From: an uncultured Senegalimassilia sp.
GTDB lineage: Bacteria; Actinomycetota; Coriobacteriia; Coriobacteriales; Eggerthellaceae
Direction: 5' to 3'
Length of the DNA stretch: 16,229 nt
Assembly: GCF_934632265.1 (NCBI RefSeq)
Contig: NZ_CAKTYH010000035.1
Span: 1 to 16,229 of the forward strand
The position numbers and the translations under genes were made by a program. Under the pieces are notes generated by a model. That model had not been told where the DNA came from. It saw only the letters and a list, made by a program, of their open reading frames with translations, and ran no database searches. The number at the start of each line of letters is the position of its first letter. Position 1 is the first letter of the stretch. Of the stretch, positions 8,495-14,442 are shown one piece after another.

Positions 8495-8528
8495 CAGCAG
8501 GGCCGCATGGATTGGAGCGGCCCTGCTG
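8495..8528 (-). terminator. Hairpin between dapA and rnj
   Basis: Perfect 12-bp stem: plus-strand CAGCAGGGCCGC at 8495-8506 pairs with GCGGCCCTGCTG at 8517-8528; the loop is 10 nt. It starts 11 nt after the dapA stop and ends 26 nt before the rnj start. On the minus strand the stem is followed by TATGTTGG, not a U-run. It could be a weak terminator for dapA or a structure in the rnj leader. Confidence 0.65.
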
Positions 8529-8538
8529 CGTATCCTGG

Positions 8539-9429
8539 CTACAGGACGCCGACCTCGCGCATGGTGCGCTCAAGCTCGGCGGACTGCTCGGCAGTGGCAT
8601 CGACCAACGGAAGGCGCACTCCGCCTACCGGGAAGCCAGCCAATTTCAAAGCCTCTTTGACCAGGATGGGGTTCGCTGTCTTGAACAGCCCTTCCATGAG
8701 GGGCATGAGACGCTCGTTTGCAGCGGCAGCTTCTTCCCACTTGCCAGCTGCGCACAGCTCCACGATCTCCTTCATTCGAGCAGGAGCAACGTTTCCGATG
8801 GTGGAGATAACGCCCACGCCACCCAATTTCATGATGTCGTAGGTTGCAGAGTCATCGCCGGAGTATACGCAGAAGCCTTCAGGTGCGCCGTCCACAATGG
8901 CCTTCACCTGCTCGAAGCTTCCGGATGCCTCCTTGATGGCAACCACATTGTCCAGGTCATGCGCGAGACGCAACGAGGTTTCCGCGGTCATGTTCACCGC
9001 GCAACGCCCCGGGATGTTGTACAGGATGATGGGCAGCTCGACCGAGCGGGCGATGGTGCTGAAATGCTGATACAAGCCCTCTTGCGGAGGCTTGTTGTAG
9101 TACGGCACGACGCACATGAAGCCATCGACGCCGAGCTTGGCGACATCGCTGGCGAAACCGACCGTATCGGCAGTGCAGTTATCGCCCACGTTGGCGATAA
9201 CCGGGATGCGTCCGTCCACGGCGGCGACAACGGCTTTGAACAGCTCGATCTTGTCCGGGTAGAATACGGTGGGAGATTCGCCCGTGGTGCCGTTGATGAT
9301 CAGCGAATCGGCGCCGCCCTTCACCAAACGGTCAGCAAGCTCCTGAGCACGATCGAGATCGAGATCGAGATTGTCCTTCATGGGCGTGACCATGGCCGGG
9401 ATCATGCGGCCGAAACGAGGATTTCCCAT
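8539..9429 (-). CDS. dapA: 4-hydroxy-tetrahydrodipicolinate synthase
   Basis: DapA condenses pyruvate with aspartate semialdehyde, the first step committed to diaminopimelate and lysine, in the cytosol. The 296-residue protein is a TIM barrel of normal family length. Visible active-site residues are T48-T49 (GTTGES), Y111 (PYYNKPP), Y137 and R142 (LYNIPGR), and the Schiff-base lysine K166 (VAIKEASG). The frame stays open 44 codons further upstream, but those residues (Cys/Arg-rich) do not fit the family; ATG 9429 has a good ribosome site and gives the usual beginning FGRMIPAMVTP. dapB lies upstream with a 191-bp gap that holds three inverted repeats, so the two pathway genes need not share one transcript. 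A hairpin separates it from rnj. Confidence 0.97.
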   Translation of the reverse strand: MGNPRFGRMIPAMVTPMKDNLDLDLDRAQELADRLVKGGADSLIINGTTGESPTVFYPDKIELFKAVVAAVDGRIPVIANVGDNCTADTVGFASDVAKLGVDGFMCVVPYYNKPPQEGLYQHFSTIARSVELPIILYNIPGRCAVNMTAETSLRLAHDLDNVVAIKEASGSFEQVKAIVDGAPEGFCVYSGDDSATYDIMKLGGVGVISTIGNVAPARMKEIVELCAAGKWEEAAAANERLMPLMEGLFKTANPILVKEALKLAGFPVGGVRLPLVDATAEQSAELERTMREVGVL

Positions 9430-9435
9430 CGTTGG

Positions 9436-9443
9436 CACCTTTC
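9436..9443 (-). promoter_or_regulatory. Ribosome binding site that fixes the dapA start
   Basis: Minus-strand GAAAGGTG is followed by 6 nt and then ATG 9429. It supports the 296-residue reading over the 44-codon longer open frame. Confidence 0.65.
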
Positions 9444-9450
9444 TGTACAA

Positions 9451-9470
9451 GCATGGCTTGAAGACCATGC
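9451..9470 (-). promoter_or_regulatory. Small hairpin just upstream of the dapA ribosome site
   Basis: GCATGG at 9451-9456 pairs with CCATGC at 9465-9470 across an 8-nt loop. In a dapA transcript it would end 7 nt before the ribosome site, so it might affect translation. It is short, and chance is possible. Confidence 0.3.
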
Positions 9471-9506
9471 ACCTGAATCGCAAAATGCAACTTCGCCATA
9501 TTATGC

Positions 9507-9530
9507 CACGGCACCCCGGAGGGTGCCGTG
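9507..9530 (-). terminator. Perfect hairpin between dapB and dapA
   Basis: CACGGCACCC at 9507-9516 pairs with GGGTGCCGTG at 9521-9530 over a 4-nt loop, a 10-bp perfect stem. It lies 91 nt after the dapB stop and 77 nt before the dapA start. On the minus strand GGCATAATATGG follows instead of a U-run. It could be a U-less terminator for dapB or part of the dapA leader. The following CATAAT resembles a -10 box, but I find no matching -35. Confidence 0.5.
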
Positions 9531-9565
9531 AAGTCATTAAAATGTCACGCTCAAGAAACATATGT

Positions 9566-9600
9566 TGCCGTTTGGGTGGTAATTCCCGCCATAAACGGCA
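9566..9600 (-). terminator. Inverted repeat directly after dapB
   Basis: TGCCGTTT at 9566-9573 pairs with AAACGGCA at 9593-9600, 8 bp, with weaker inner pairing possible in the 19-nt loop. It begins 21 nt after the dapB coding end. The following minus-strand sequence ACATATGTTTCTTG is only partly U-rich. It could be a first, weak dapB terminator. Confidence 0.4.
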
Positions 9601-9620
9601 CCATGCTCGCTCGGGACCGT

Positions 9621-10388
9621 CTACTCCATGAAGTTCTCAAGCCCGACGATAAGGCCTTCGCGCTCGCCGACGCTTCGGATTCCCAGAAGCACGCCGGGCA
9701 TATACGAGGTGCGGTCCCAGGAATCGTGGCGGATGGTGAGGGTCTGGCCCATGGAGCCGAACACGACTTCTTGGCTTGCCACATAACCCATCGAGCGGAC
9801 CGAATGCACGGGCACGCCTTCTACCAGCGCACCGCGGGCGCCTTCGCAGCCTGCGATCTCGGTTTCCTTGCCCGGTGCGGCGCTTTGGCGGCCGTCGCGA
9901 GCCTCGGAGATGATCTGCGCCGTGCGCACGGCGGTGCCGGAGGGAGCGTCCTTCTTGTTGCAATGATGGAACTCGAGCACCTCGGCTTCAGGGAAGAACG
10001 GGGCAGCTGCTTTTGCGAACTGCATCATGAGCACGGCACCGGTGGTGAAGTTCGGGGCATAGAACAGGCAGGTGCCTTCAGGGGCGAGCGCGGCCAGCTC
10101 TTCGAGCTTGTCGTTCGCAAGGCCCGTGGTGCCCACCACGCAATCGATGCCCGCAGCGAGCGCGACGCGAAGATTGCCCTCGACGACGGAAGGCTGCGTG
10201 AAATCGACGAGCACATCGAAGCCGCCGGCATGCACGGCCTGCTCGACCGTTTCATACACCGCGAACACCTTCGAGGAGCCATGCGGGTCGATTCCGCAGG
10301 TGACCTGCATATCGTCTGCAGCGGTGACCGCATCGACCACGGCAGACCCCATACGTCCGGCGAAACCGGAAACGGCAACGTTGATCAT
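9621..10388 (-). CDS. dapB: 4-hydroxy-tetrahydrodipicolinate reductase
   Basis: DapB reduces the DapA product with NAD(P)H to tetrahydrodipicolinate on the way to diaminopimelate and lysine. The 255-residue protein has the N-terminal dinucleotide-binding loop GFAGRMG at residues 8-14, the VDFTQPS segment at 61-67, VGTTG at 85-89, and the substrate signature HHCNKKDAPSGTA at 141-153. By family comparison H141 is the general acid-base and K145 binds substrate. The C-terminal dimer helix region ends in GLENFME. An AAGGAG ribosome site precedes the ATG by 7 nt. It follows pnp, with a 10-bp hairpin between; many Actinobacteria have an M16 peptidase gene between pnp and dapB, which is absent here. 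Confidence 0.97.
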   Translation of the reverse strand: MINVAVSGFAGRMGSAVVDAVTAADDMQVTCGIDPHGSSKVFAVYETVEQAVHAGGFDVLVDFTQPSVVEGNLRVALAAGIDCVVGTTGLANDKLEELAALAPEGTCLFYAPNFTTGAVLMMQFAKAAAPFFPEAEVLEFHHCNKKDAPSGTAVRTAQIISEARDGRQSAAPGKETEIAGCEGARGALVEGVPVHSVRSMGYVASQEVVFGSMGQTLTIRHDSWDRTSYMPGVLLGIRSVGEREGLIVGLENFME

Positions 10389-10410
10389 GTTGGTGCTCCT
10401 TCTTAGAGAA

Positions 10411-10436
10411 GATGGCGGCCTGGAGCGGCCGCCATC
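10411..10436 (-). terminator. Hairpin between pnp and dapB
   Basis: GATGGCGGCC at 10411-10420 pairs with GGCCGCCATC at 10427-10436, a perfect 10-bp stem with a 6-nt loop. On the minus strand TTCTCTAAG follows, a weak U-tract, and the dapB ribosome site starts right after. It may end pnp transcripts partially, or protect the pnp mRNA 3' end. Confidence 0.6.
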
Positions 10437-10457
10437 GCTAGCTATCTTATATACAGC

Positions 10458-12683
10458 TTATTGGGACTCGTGGCGACGACGAGGGGTGCGGTTGGCACGA
10501 CCCGGACGCACATCGCGCTGGCCGCCTTCACGCTTGCCGCCTTCGTGACGATCATGCCCGCGGTGCTCGCGCGGCGCGGGGGCGCTGCCTTCGGGAGCCT
10601 CGGGCTTGTCCAAGCGATCGAGCGAGATCTTGCCCGTCTTGGGGTCGATCTCGAGAACCTGGACCTTGACCGTATCGCCGAGTTTCAGGACATCCTCGAC
10701 CGAGCCGACGCGGCCGTTGGCCACACGGGAAATATGGAGCAGGCCGTCCTTGCCGGGGGTCAGCTTCACGAACGCGCCGAAGTCCTTGATGCCAACGACC
10801 TCGCCCTCGAAGATCTCGCCGACCTCGGGTTCTTTCACGATGCCGAGGATCATGGCCTTGGCAGCTTCGCCAGCTGGGCCCTCGATGGCCGCGATATGGA
10901 TAGTGCCGTCTTCCTGGATGTCGATCTGCGCGCCGGTCTCGTCCTGAATGCCGCGAACGACCTTGCCGCCGGAGCCGATGACATCGCGGATCTTATCCAC
11001 GGGGATGTGGATGGTCTCGATACGCGGAGCGGTATCGCGCAGGGTTGCGCGCGGCTCGGGCAGCTCGGCGAGCATGGCCTTGAGGATGTGCGCACGGCCT
11101 TCATGAGCCTGCTTGAGCGCGCGGCCGAGGATCTCGGTGGACAGGCCCTTGGCCTTGTTGTCCATCTGCAGGGCCGTGATGCCCTTCTCGGTGCCGCATA
11201 CCTTGAAGTCCATATCGCCGAGAAAGTCCTCGATGCCCTGGATGTCGGAGAGGATGACGATATCGTCGCCTTCCTTGATAAGGCCCATGGCGATACCGGA
11301 GACCGGGGCCTTGATCGGCACGCCGGCATCCATAAGCGCCAGGGTGGAGCCGCAGGTGGACGCCATGGACGAGGAGCCGTTGGACTCCAGGATCTCGGAA
11401 ACCACGCGGATGGCGTAGGGGAACTCGTCCTCGGAGGGGATCACCGGCAGCAAAGCGCGCTCAGCCAGCGCACCGTGGCCGACCTCGCGACGCTTCGGGG
11501 CGCCCATACGGCCCGTTTCGCCGGTGCAATACGGCGGGAAGTTGTACTGGTGCATGTAGCGCTTGCCCTCGGCCGGGTCGATGGTGTCAAGGCGCTGCCA
11601 CTCGTTGAGCATGCCGAGCGTTGCAATGGAAAGGGCCTGGGTCTGGCCGCGCTGGAACAGGCCGGAGCCGTGGACGCGGGGCAGATAACCGGGAACGATA
11701 TGCAGCGGACGGATCTCGTCGGCGCGGCGGCCGTCGGCGCGCTCGCCCGTTTCGATGACCATGGCGCGCATGGCCTTCTTCTCGAGGGCCTTCAGAGCAG
11801 CGGCGATGTCGGAGCCCCAAGCGGCAAGCTCCTCCTCGTTGAAGGATTCTTCCTTGATGCGGGCCTTCAACTCTTCGACCTTGCCCATGCGTGCCTGCTT
11901 GTCGGCATCGCTCAAAGCTTGGGACATCTCATCGAAGAAGGGGCTGATGCGCTCGTCGATGGACGGGTCGGCAACATGGATGGGCCACTCGACCGGGGTG
12001 ATGTCGCAACGATCGAGGAAGCGCTGCTGAGCCTCGCAGAACTTCGCGATGGCCTGCTGGCCGAAGTCCATGGCGCGCAGCATAAGATCCTCGGAGACCT
12101 CGTTGGCGCCGGCCTCCACCATGGAGATGTAATCGGCGGTACCCGCGATGGTCAGCTCCAGATCGGAGGTTTCCTGCTCCTCGTAGGTGGGGTTGACGAT
12201 GAACTCGTCGGTCTCGGGGTTATGGGCGATGCGCACGCACGCGGCCGGGCCGTCGAACGGGGCGCTGCCGATCATGAGCGCAGCCGAAGCGCCGCCGACG
12301 CAGATGCAGTCAGGGGCGTTCTTGCCGTCGCACACGAGCGTGGTGGCGACGATGTGCACCTCACGCTTGAAGCCGTCGACGAAGCCGGGGCGGATGGGGC
12401 GGTCGATCATGCGGGCGGTCAGCGTGCCCTTCTCGGACGGACGCGCCTCGCGCTTGAGGTAGCCGCCGGGGATGCGGCCGACGGAGTACATCTTCTCCAT
12501 GAAGTCGACGGTCAGCGGGAAGAAGTCGTAGTTCTTCTCCTCCTTGGAGATGACGGCCGTGACGAGCACGGTGGTCTCGCCCTGCGTGACCAGGACAGCG
12601 CCGGTTGCCTGCTTGGCCAGCTCGCCCGTTTCGAAGCGGTAGGTCTTGCCGTACAGCTCGAAGGACTCGACGATCTTTTCCAT
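10458..12683 (-). CDS. pnp: Polyribonucleotide nucleotidyltransferase (PNPase)
   Basis: PNPase degrades RNA 3' to 5' with phosphate and can add nucleotides in reverse. The 741-residue protein carries two RNase PH-like cores: the first at about 1-230 with the FFPLTVDF and RPSEKG-type segments, the second at about 320-550 with [16 protein letters not shown] and the metal-binding [16 protein letters not shown]. An all-helical linker lies between them. A KH domain covers about 555-620 with the loop IGSGGK, and an S1 domain about 621-691 ([18 protein letters not shown]). The last 50 residues (692-741) are a charged tail rich in Arg, Gly and His that is not part of the common fold. The ATG has an AGAAGGAAAG tract upstream. 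It follows rpsO, as in most bacteria, with a terminator and a 122-nt structured leader between; in E. coli the enzyme represses its own mRNA through its leader, and that may hold here (inference). Confidence 0.98.
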   Translation of the reverse strand: MEKIVESFELYGKTYRFETGELAKQATGAVLVTQGETTVLVTAVISKEEKNYDFFPLTVDFMEKMYSVGRIPGGYLKREARPSEKGTLTARMIDRPIRPGFVDGFKREVHIVATTLVCDGKNAPDCICVGGASAALMIGSAPFDGPAACVRIAHNPETDEFIVNPTYEEQETSDLELTIAGTADYISMVEAGANEVSEDLMLRAMDFGQQAIAKFCEAQQRFLDRCDITPVEWPIHVADPSIDERISPFFDEMSQALSDADKQARMGKVEELKARIKEESFNEEELAAWGSDIAAALKALEKKAMRAMVIETGERADGRRADEIRPLHIVPGYLPRVHGSGLFQRGQTQALSIATLGMLNEWQRLDTIDPAEGKRYMHQYNFPPYCTGETGRMGAPKRREVGHGALAERALLPVIPSEDEFPYAIRVVSEILESNGSSSMASTCGSTLALMDAGVPIKAPVSGIAMGLIKEGDDIVILSDIQGIEDFLGDMDFKVCGTEKGITALQMDNKAKGLSTEILGRALKQAHEGRAHILKAMLAELPEPRATLRDTAPRIETIHIPVDKIRDVIGSGGKVVRGIQDETGAQIDIQEDGTIHIAAIEGPAGEAAKAMILGIVKEPEVGEIFEGEVVGIKDFGAFVKLTPGKDGLLHISRVANGRVGSVEDVLKLGDTVKVQVLEIDPKTGKISLDRLDKPEAPEGSAPAPREHRGHDRHEGGKREGGQRDVRPGRANRTPRRRHESQ

Positions 12684-12805
12684 GTGGTGTTCTTTCCTTC
12701 TCTATTCCTTGGCTGCCGTAGTGCGGCCAAGCTTCTTCGGCCAGGGGTACTCACGTTTCCCGCTTGCCGCGAGCAGGCACGCCCTTGCGTACCCGACCGC
12801 TATGC
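12684..12805 (-). promoter_or_regulatory. Structured pnp 5' leader
   Basis: This 122-nt stretch between the rpsO terminator and pnp contains GGGTAC at 12745-12750 matching GTACCC at 12789-12794, enclosing an inner hairpin (GCTTGC/GCAGGC with one mismatch, near 12762-12778). A second short stem GGCC/GGCC lies at 12725-12742. In E. coli the pnp leader folds into a stem cut by RNase III as part of autocontrol; this resembles that only in general form. I found no convincing -35/-10 pair. Confidence 0.35.
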
Positions 12806-12834
12806 AAAAGCCCGCGCAGGGCTGCGCGGGCTTT
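12806..12834 (-). terminator. Intrinsic terminator after rpsO
   Basis: A perfect 12-bp stem, AAAGCCCGCGCA at 12807-12818 with TGCGCGGGCTTT at 12823-12834 and a 4-nt loop, starts 6 nt after the rpsO stop. On the minus strand it ends in UUUU (12809-12806). It is the only stem in the window with a clear U-run. Read-through from rpsO into pnp is common in other bacteria and may occur here. Confidence 0.85.
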
Positions 12835-12840
12835 CGTTGA

Positions 12841-13128
12841 CTAGATGTTGTCGCGGATGCCGAGCTTCTTGATGAGGGCACGGTAACGCTCGATGTCGCG
12901 CTCCTTGATGTACTTGAGCAGACCACGACGCTTACCGATGAGCATCATCAGGCCACGGCGGGAATGGTTGTCCTTCTTGTGGGTCTTCAGGTGCTCGGTG
13001 AGGTTGCGGATACGCTCGGACAGGATGGCGACCTGCACGTCCGGGTTGCCGGTGTCGTGCTCGTTGGCGCCGAACTCGGCGACCAGCTCTGCGGTGCGCT
13101 CTTTCGTGATGCTGAGTTTGCTAGGCAT
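12841..13128 (-). CDS. rpsO: 30S ribosomal protein S15
   Basis: S15 binds the central domain of 16S rRNA early in small-subunit assembly. The 95-residue protein shows the family pattern: [18 protein letters not shown], then [18 protein letters not shown] (residues about 43-60) and the ending [15 protein letters not shown]. It is a few residues longer than the usual 89, at the N-terminus. The ATG has an AGGTGGAG ribosome site 5 nt upstream. It stands alone between the TSCPD gene (210-bp gap) and its own terminator, so a promoter should lie in that gap. In many phyla S15 represses its own translation through a leader structure. Confidence 0.98.
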   Translation of the reverse strand: MPSKLSITKERTAELVAEFGANEHDTGNPDVQVAILSERIRNLTEHLKTHKKDNHSRRGLMMLIGKRRGLLKYIKERDIERYRALIKKLGIRDNI

Positions 13129-13200
13129 GCTAACTCCACCTTTCCTGCGGGACTCGCCCGCCTTCCGTGCAGCTGTTGCTGCGCTCTACGTGCTTTCCGC
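13129..13200 (-). promoter_or_regulatory. rpsO 5' leader with two hairpins before the ribosome site
   Basis: Close to the rpsO start, GCGGG at 13147-13151 pairs with CCCGC at 13157-13161 (5-nt loop). Further up, GTGCAGC at 13167-13173 pairs with GCTGCGC at 13178-13184 (one wobble, 4-nt loop). The AGGTGGAG ribosome site follows the first stem. S15 autocontrol through varied leader folds is known across bacteria; whether these two stems bind S15 is inference. Nothing promoter-like is clear; TTGCGT and TATCCT, 18 nt apart near 13264-13293, is a weak candidate. Confidence 0.35.
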
Positions 13201-13280
13201 TGGGATCCATGCGACATGGGGACCAAGCTGAAAGTGGCTGCCCAAACGGCAACTTGTCTAGGATACGATGACCTTGGGTT

Positions 13281-13322
13281 TGCACGCAAGCCTGCGATGT
13301 GGACCTGCACAGCTTGCGCACA
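13281..13322 (-). terminator. Hairpin after the TSCPD gene
   Basis: CGCAAGC at 13285-13291 pairs with GCTTGCG at 13312-13318; two wobble and two further pairs extend the stem to 13281 and 13322. TGTG/CACA can pair inside the loop. It starts 17 nt after the stop codon. No U-run follows on the minus strand, so termination is uncertain. Confidence 0.4.
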
Positions 13323-13338
13323 TATCCACGACCAGCGC

Positions 13339-13587
13339 TTATTGCGCTTCGCGGGCTTCGCGCAAGGCGTGCACCAGCTGATCGGCGCAGCTGGTGGAGC
13401 GGCGTCCGCAGGTGTTGCCCTCGAGAACCGCGGCCACATCGTCGATGTTCTTGCCGTTGACGAGTTTGCCGACGGCCTTGAGATTGCCATCGCAACCGCC
13501 GACGAAATCAACGTGCTTGATGGTGTCGCCGTCCAAATCGACGTGGATCTCTCGCGAGCAAACGCCCTTGGTTCGATACGTATACAT
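13339..13587 (-). CDS. TSCPD domain-containing protein (TIGR03905-like), function unknown
   Basis: The 82-residue protein matches the small stand-alone TSCPD-domain family (TIGR03905). The name motif appears as TSCADQL at 65-71, with Ala in place of Pro. Four cysteines sit at the expected positions: C10 (KGVCSREI), C32 (GGCDGNL), C60 (NTCGRR) and C67. Related segments occur at the C-terminus of coenzyme B12-dependent ribonucleotide reductase, where cysteines have redox or metal roles; the function of the free-standing protein is not established. GAGAGGAAA precedes the ATG as ribosome site. It lies after recO with a 75-nt gap that holds a palindrome, and a hairpin follows it, so it may be its own transcription unit. 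Confidence 0.9.
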   Translation of the reverse strand: MYTYRTKGVCSREIHVDLDGDTIKHVDFVGGCDGNLKAVGKLVNGKNIDDVAAVLEGNTCGRRSTSCADQLVHALREAREAQ

Positions 13588-13617
13588 TCAGATTTCCTCT
13601 CTCTTCAGTGATGCAAG

Positions 13618-13634
13618 TATGTCATAACGACATA
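13618..13634. promoter_or_regulatory. Perfect palindrome upstream of the TSCPD gene, possible operator
   Basis: TATGTC at 13618-13623 and GACATA at 13629-13634 form a perfect inverted repeat with a 5-nt spacer, 30 bp before the TSCPD start. Size and symmetry suit a dimeric repressor site. The region is AT-rich for this window, and CATACT next to it could be part of a -10 box. No regulator gene is visible nearby, so its partner is unknown. Confidence 0.35.
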
Positions 13635-13662
13635 GCGTCTAACTTACATGGTGCGCAAGCAC

Positions 13663-14439
13663 CTAAAACAATCCGCAGGTGAATAGGAAATTGAGCGATT
13701 TCAGACGAATGGAGGCGTGCACCTGGGCCCATGTTTGGCACAAGCGCAGCACATCGAAGACGCACGACTGATCGATTTCGATCGAAGCGATGTCGGCAAA
13801 TCGCATCCCTAGCAACGCCCTGGACCAGGAAAGCGCCTCCGGAGCAAGGCCCGCGACGTCGGAAACGCGGCAATCGTCGCACACCACGCCGCCTTCGCCG
13901 CACGAGAACGCGACCGTCTGATGCACAGCGCCGCCGACATCGCAAGCCAAGGGCTGCCCGCACACGCAGCATCGATCCAGCGAGGGGCGGATGCCCAGAA
14001 ACGCGAAGGCTTTGAGCAGCCATGCCGCGCACATCGCCGGACCATGCGCTGGATCGGATGATGCAAGAGCGCCAAGGGCGGTTTCCGTGAGATCGAACAG
14101 CTTCGGGACCTCAAGCCCTGGCTGGGTGATGCGATCGAGCAACTCGGCGATGGGAGCCGCGCAGGCGGCAAGCTCCATGCTTTCACGCAGCGCTGCATTG
14201 CCGGCGATCAAACGCGCTTCCTTGACGATATCGAGCGAACGCCCTTGAGCTAAGAGCACATCCGCCTGCGAATACAGCTCCAACCGGGAGCTGAACTGGC
14301 TGGTGGGCTTTCGCGCCCCTTTCGCAACGGCCCGGATCTGCGAGCCATCCTGCGCAAGCAGGGACAGGATAAGATCCGACTCCCCCAACTTGGTCTTACG
14401 CAGCACGAGCACGCGGGCGCTGTAGGTGCTTTGCGCCAC
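13663..14439 (-). CDS. recO: DNA repair protein RecO
   Basis: RecO helps load RecA on single-stranded DNA coated with SSB, together with RecR (RecFOR pathway). The 258-residue protein has the N-terminal OB-fold (residues about 5-80: ARVLVLRKTKLGESDLIL, then AVAKGARKPTS), a helical middle, and a zinc finger with C157, C160, C187 and C190. The start is GTG 14439; no strong Shine-Dalgarno sequence precedes it, but the PASTA gene stops only 3 nt upstream, so coupling is likely. Downstream a short 5-bp hairpin (GGTGC/GCACC, 13650-13663) touches the stop codon and is too small to call a terminator. recO often sits beside era or ybeY; here it follows a PASTA membrane protein instead. Confidence 0.94.
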   Translation of the reverse strand: MAQSTYSARVLVLRKTKLGESDLILSLLAQDGSQIRAVAKGARKPTSQFSSRLELYSQADVLLAQGRSLDIVKEARLIAGNAALRESMELAACAAPIAELLDRITQPGLEVPKLFDLTETALGALASSDPAHGPAMCAAWLLKAFAFLGIRPSLDRCCVCGQPLACDVGGAVHQTVAFSCGEGGVVCDDCRVSDVAGLAPEALSWSRALLGMRFADIASIEIDQSCVFDVLRLCQTWAQVHASIRLKSLNFLFTCGLF

Positions 14440-14442
14440 GGG

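Noticed and set aside
6816..8660. An open frame of 614 codons on the plus strand opposite rnj
   Set aside because: Same reason: it is the antisense image of a clear RNase J gene, runs past its start into dapA, and shows no recognisable domain.
9500..9505. CATAAT as a possible dapA -10 box
   Set aside because: No acceptable -35 hexamer lies 16-18 bp upstream; that position falls within the hairpin.
8512..9531. Plus-strand frame of 339 codons opposite dapA
   Set aside because: Antisense shadow of a conserved TIM-barrel gene; no ribosome site or family match seen.
9430..9561. 44-codon N-terminal extension of dapA
   Set aside because: It covers the intergenic inverted repeat, is Cys/Arg-rich, and DapA proteins begin at the position chosen.
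9574..9590. GGGTGGTAA on the plus strand resembling the T-box core
   Set aside because: It is on the strand opposite to all genes, lacks the following conserved bases and has no tRNA-synthetase or amino-acid gene downstream on that strand.
10461..12872. An open frame of 803 codons on the plus strand across the whole of pnp
   Set aside because: It mirrors pnp on the opposite strand. The translation is rich in Gly, Ala, Asp and His with no family features, while the minus strand gives a full PNPase. Long antisense frames are expected in GC-rich genes.
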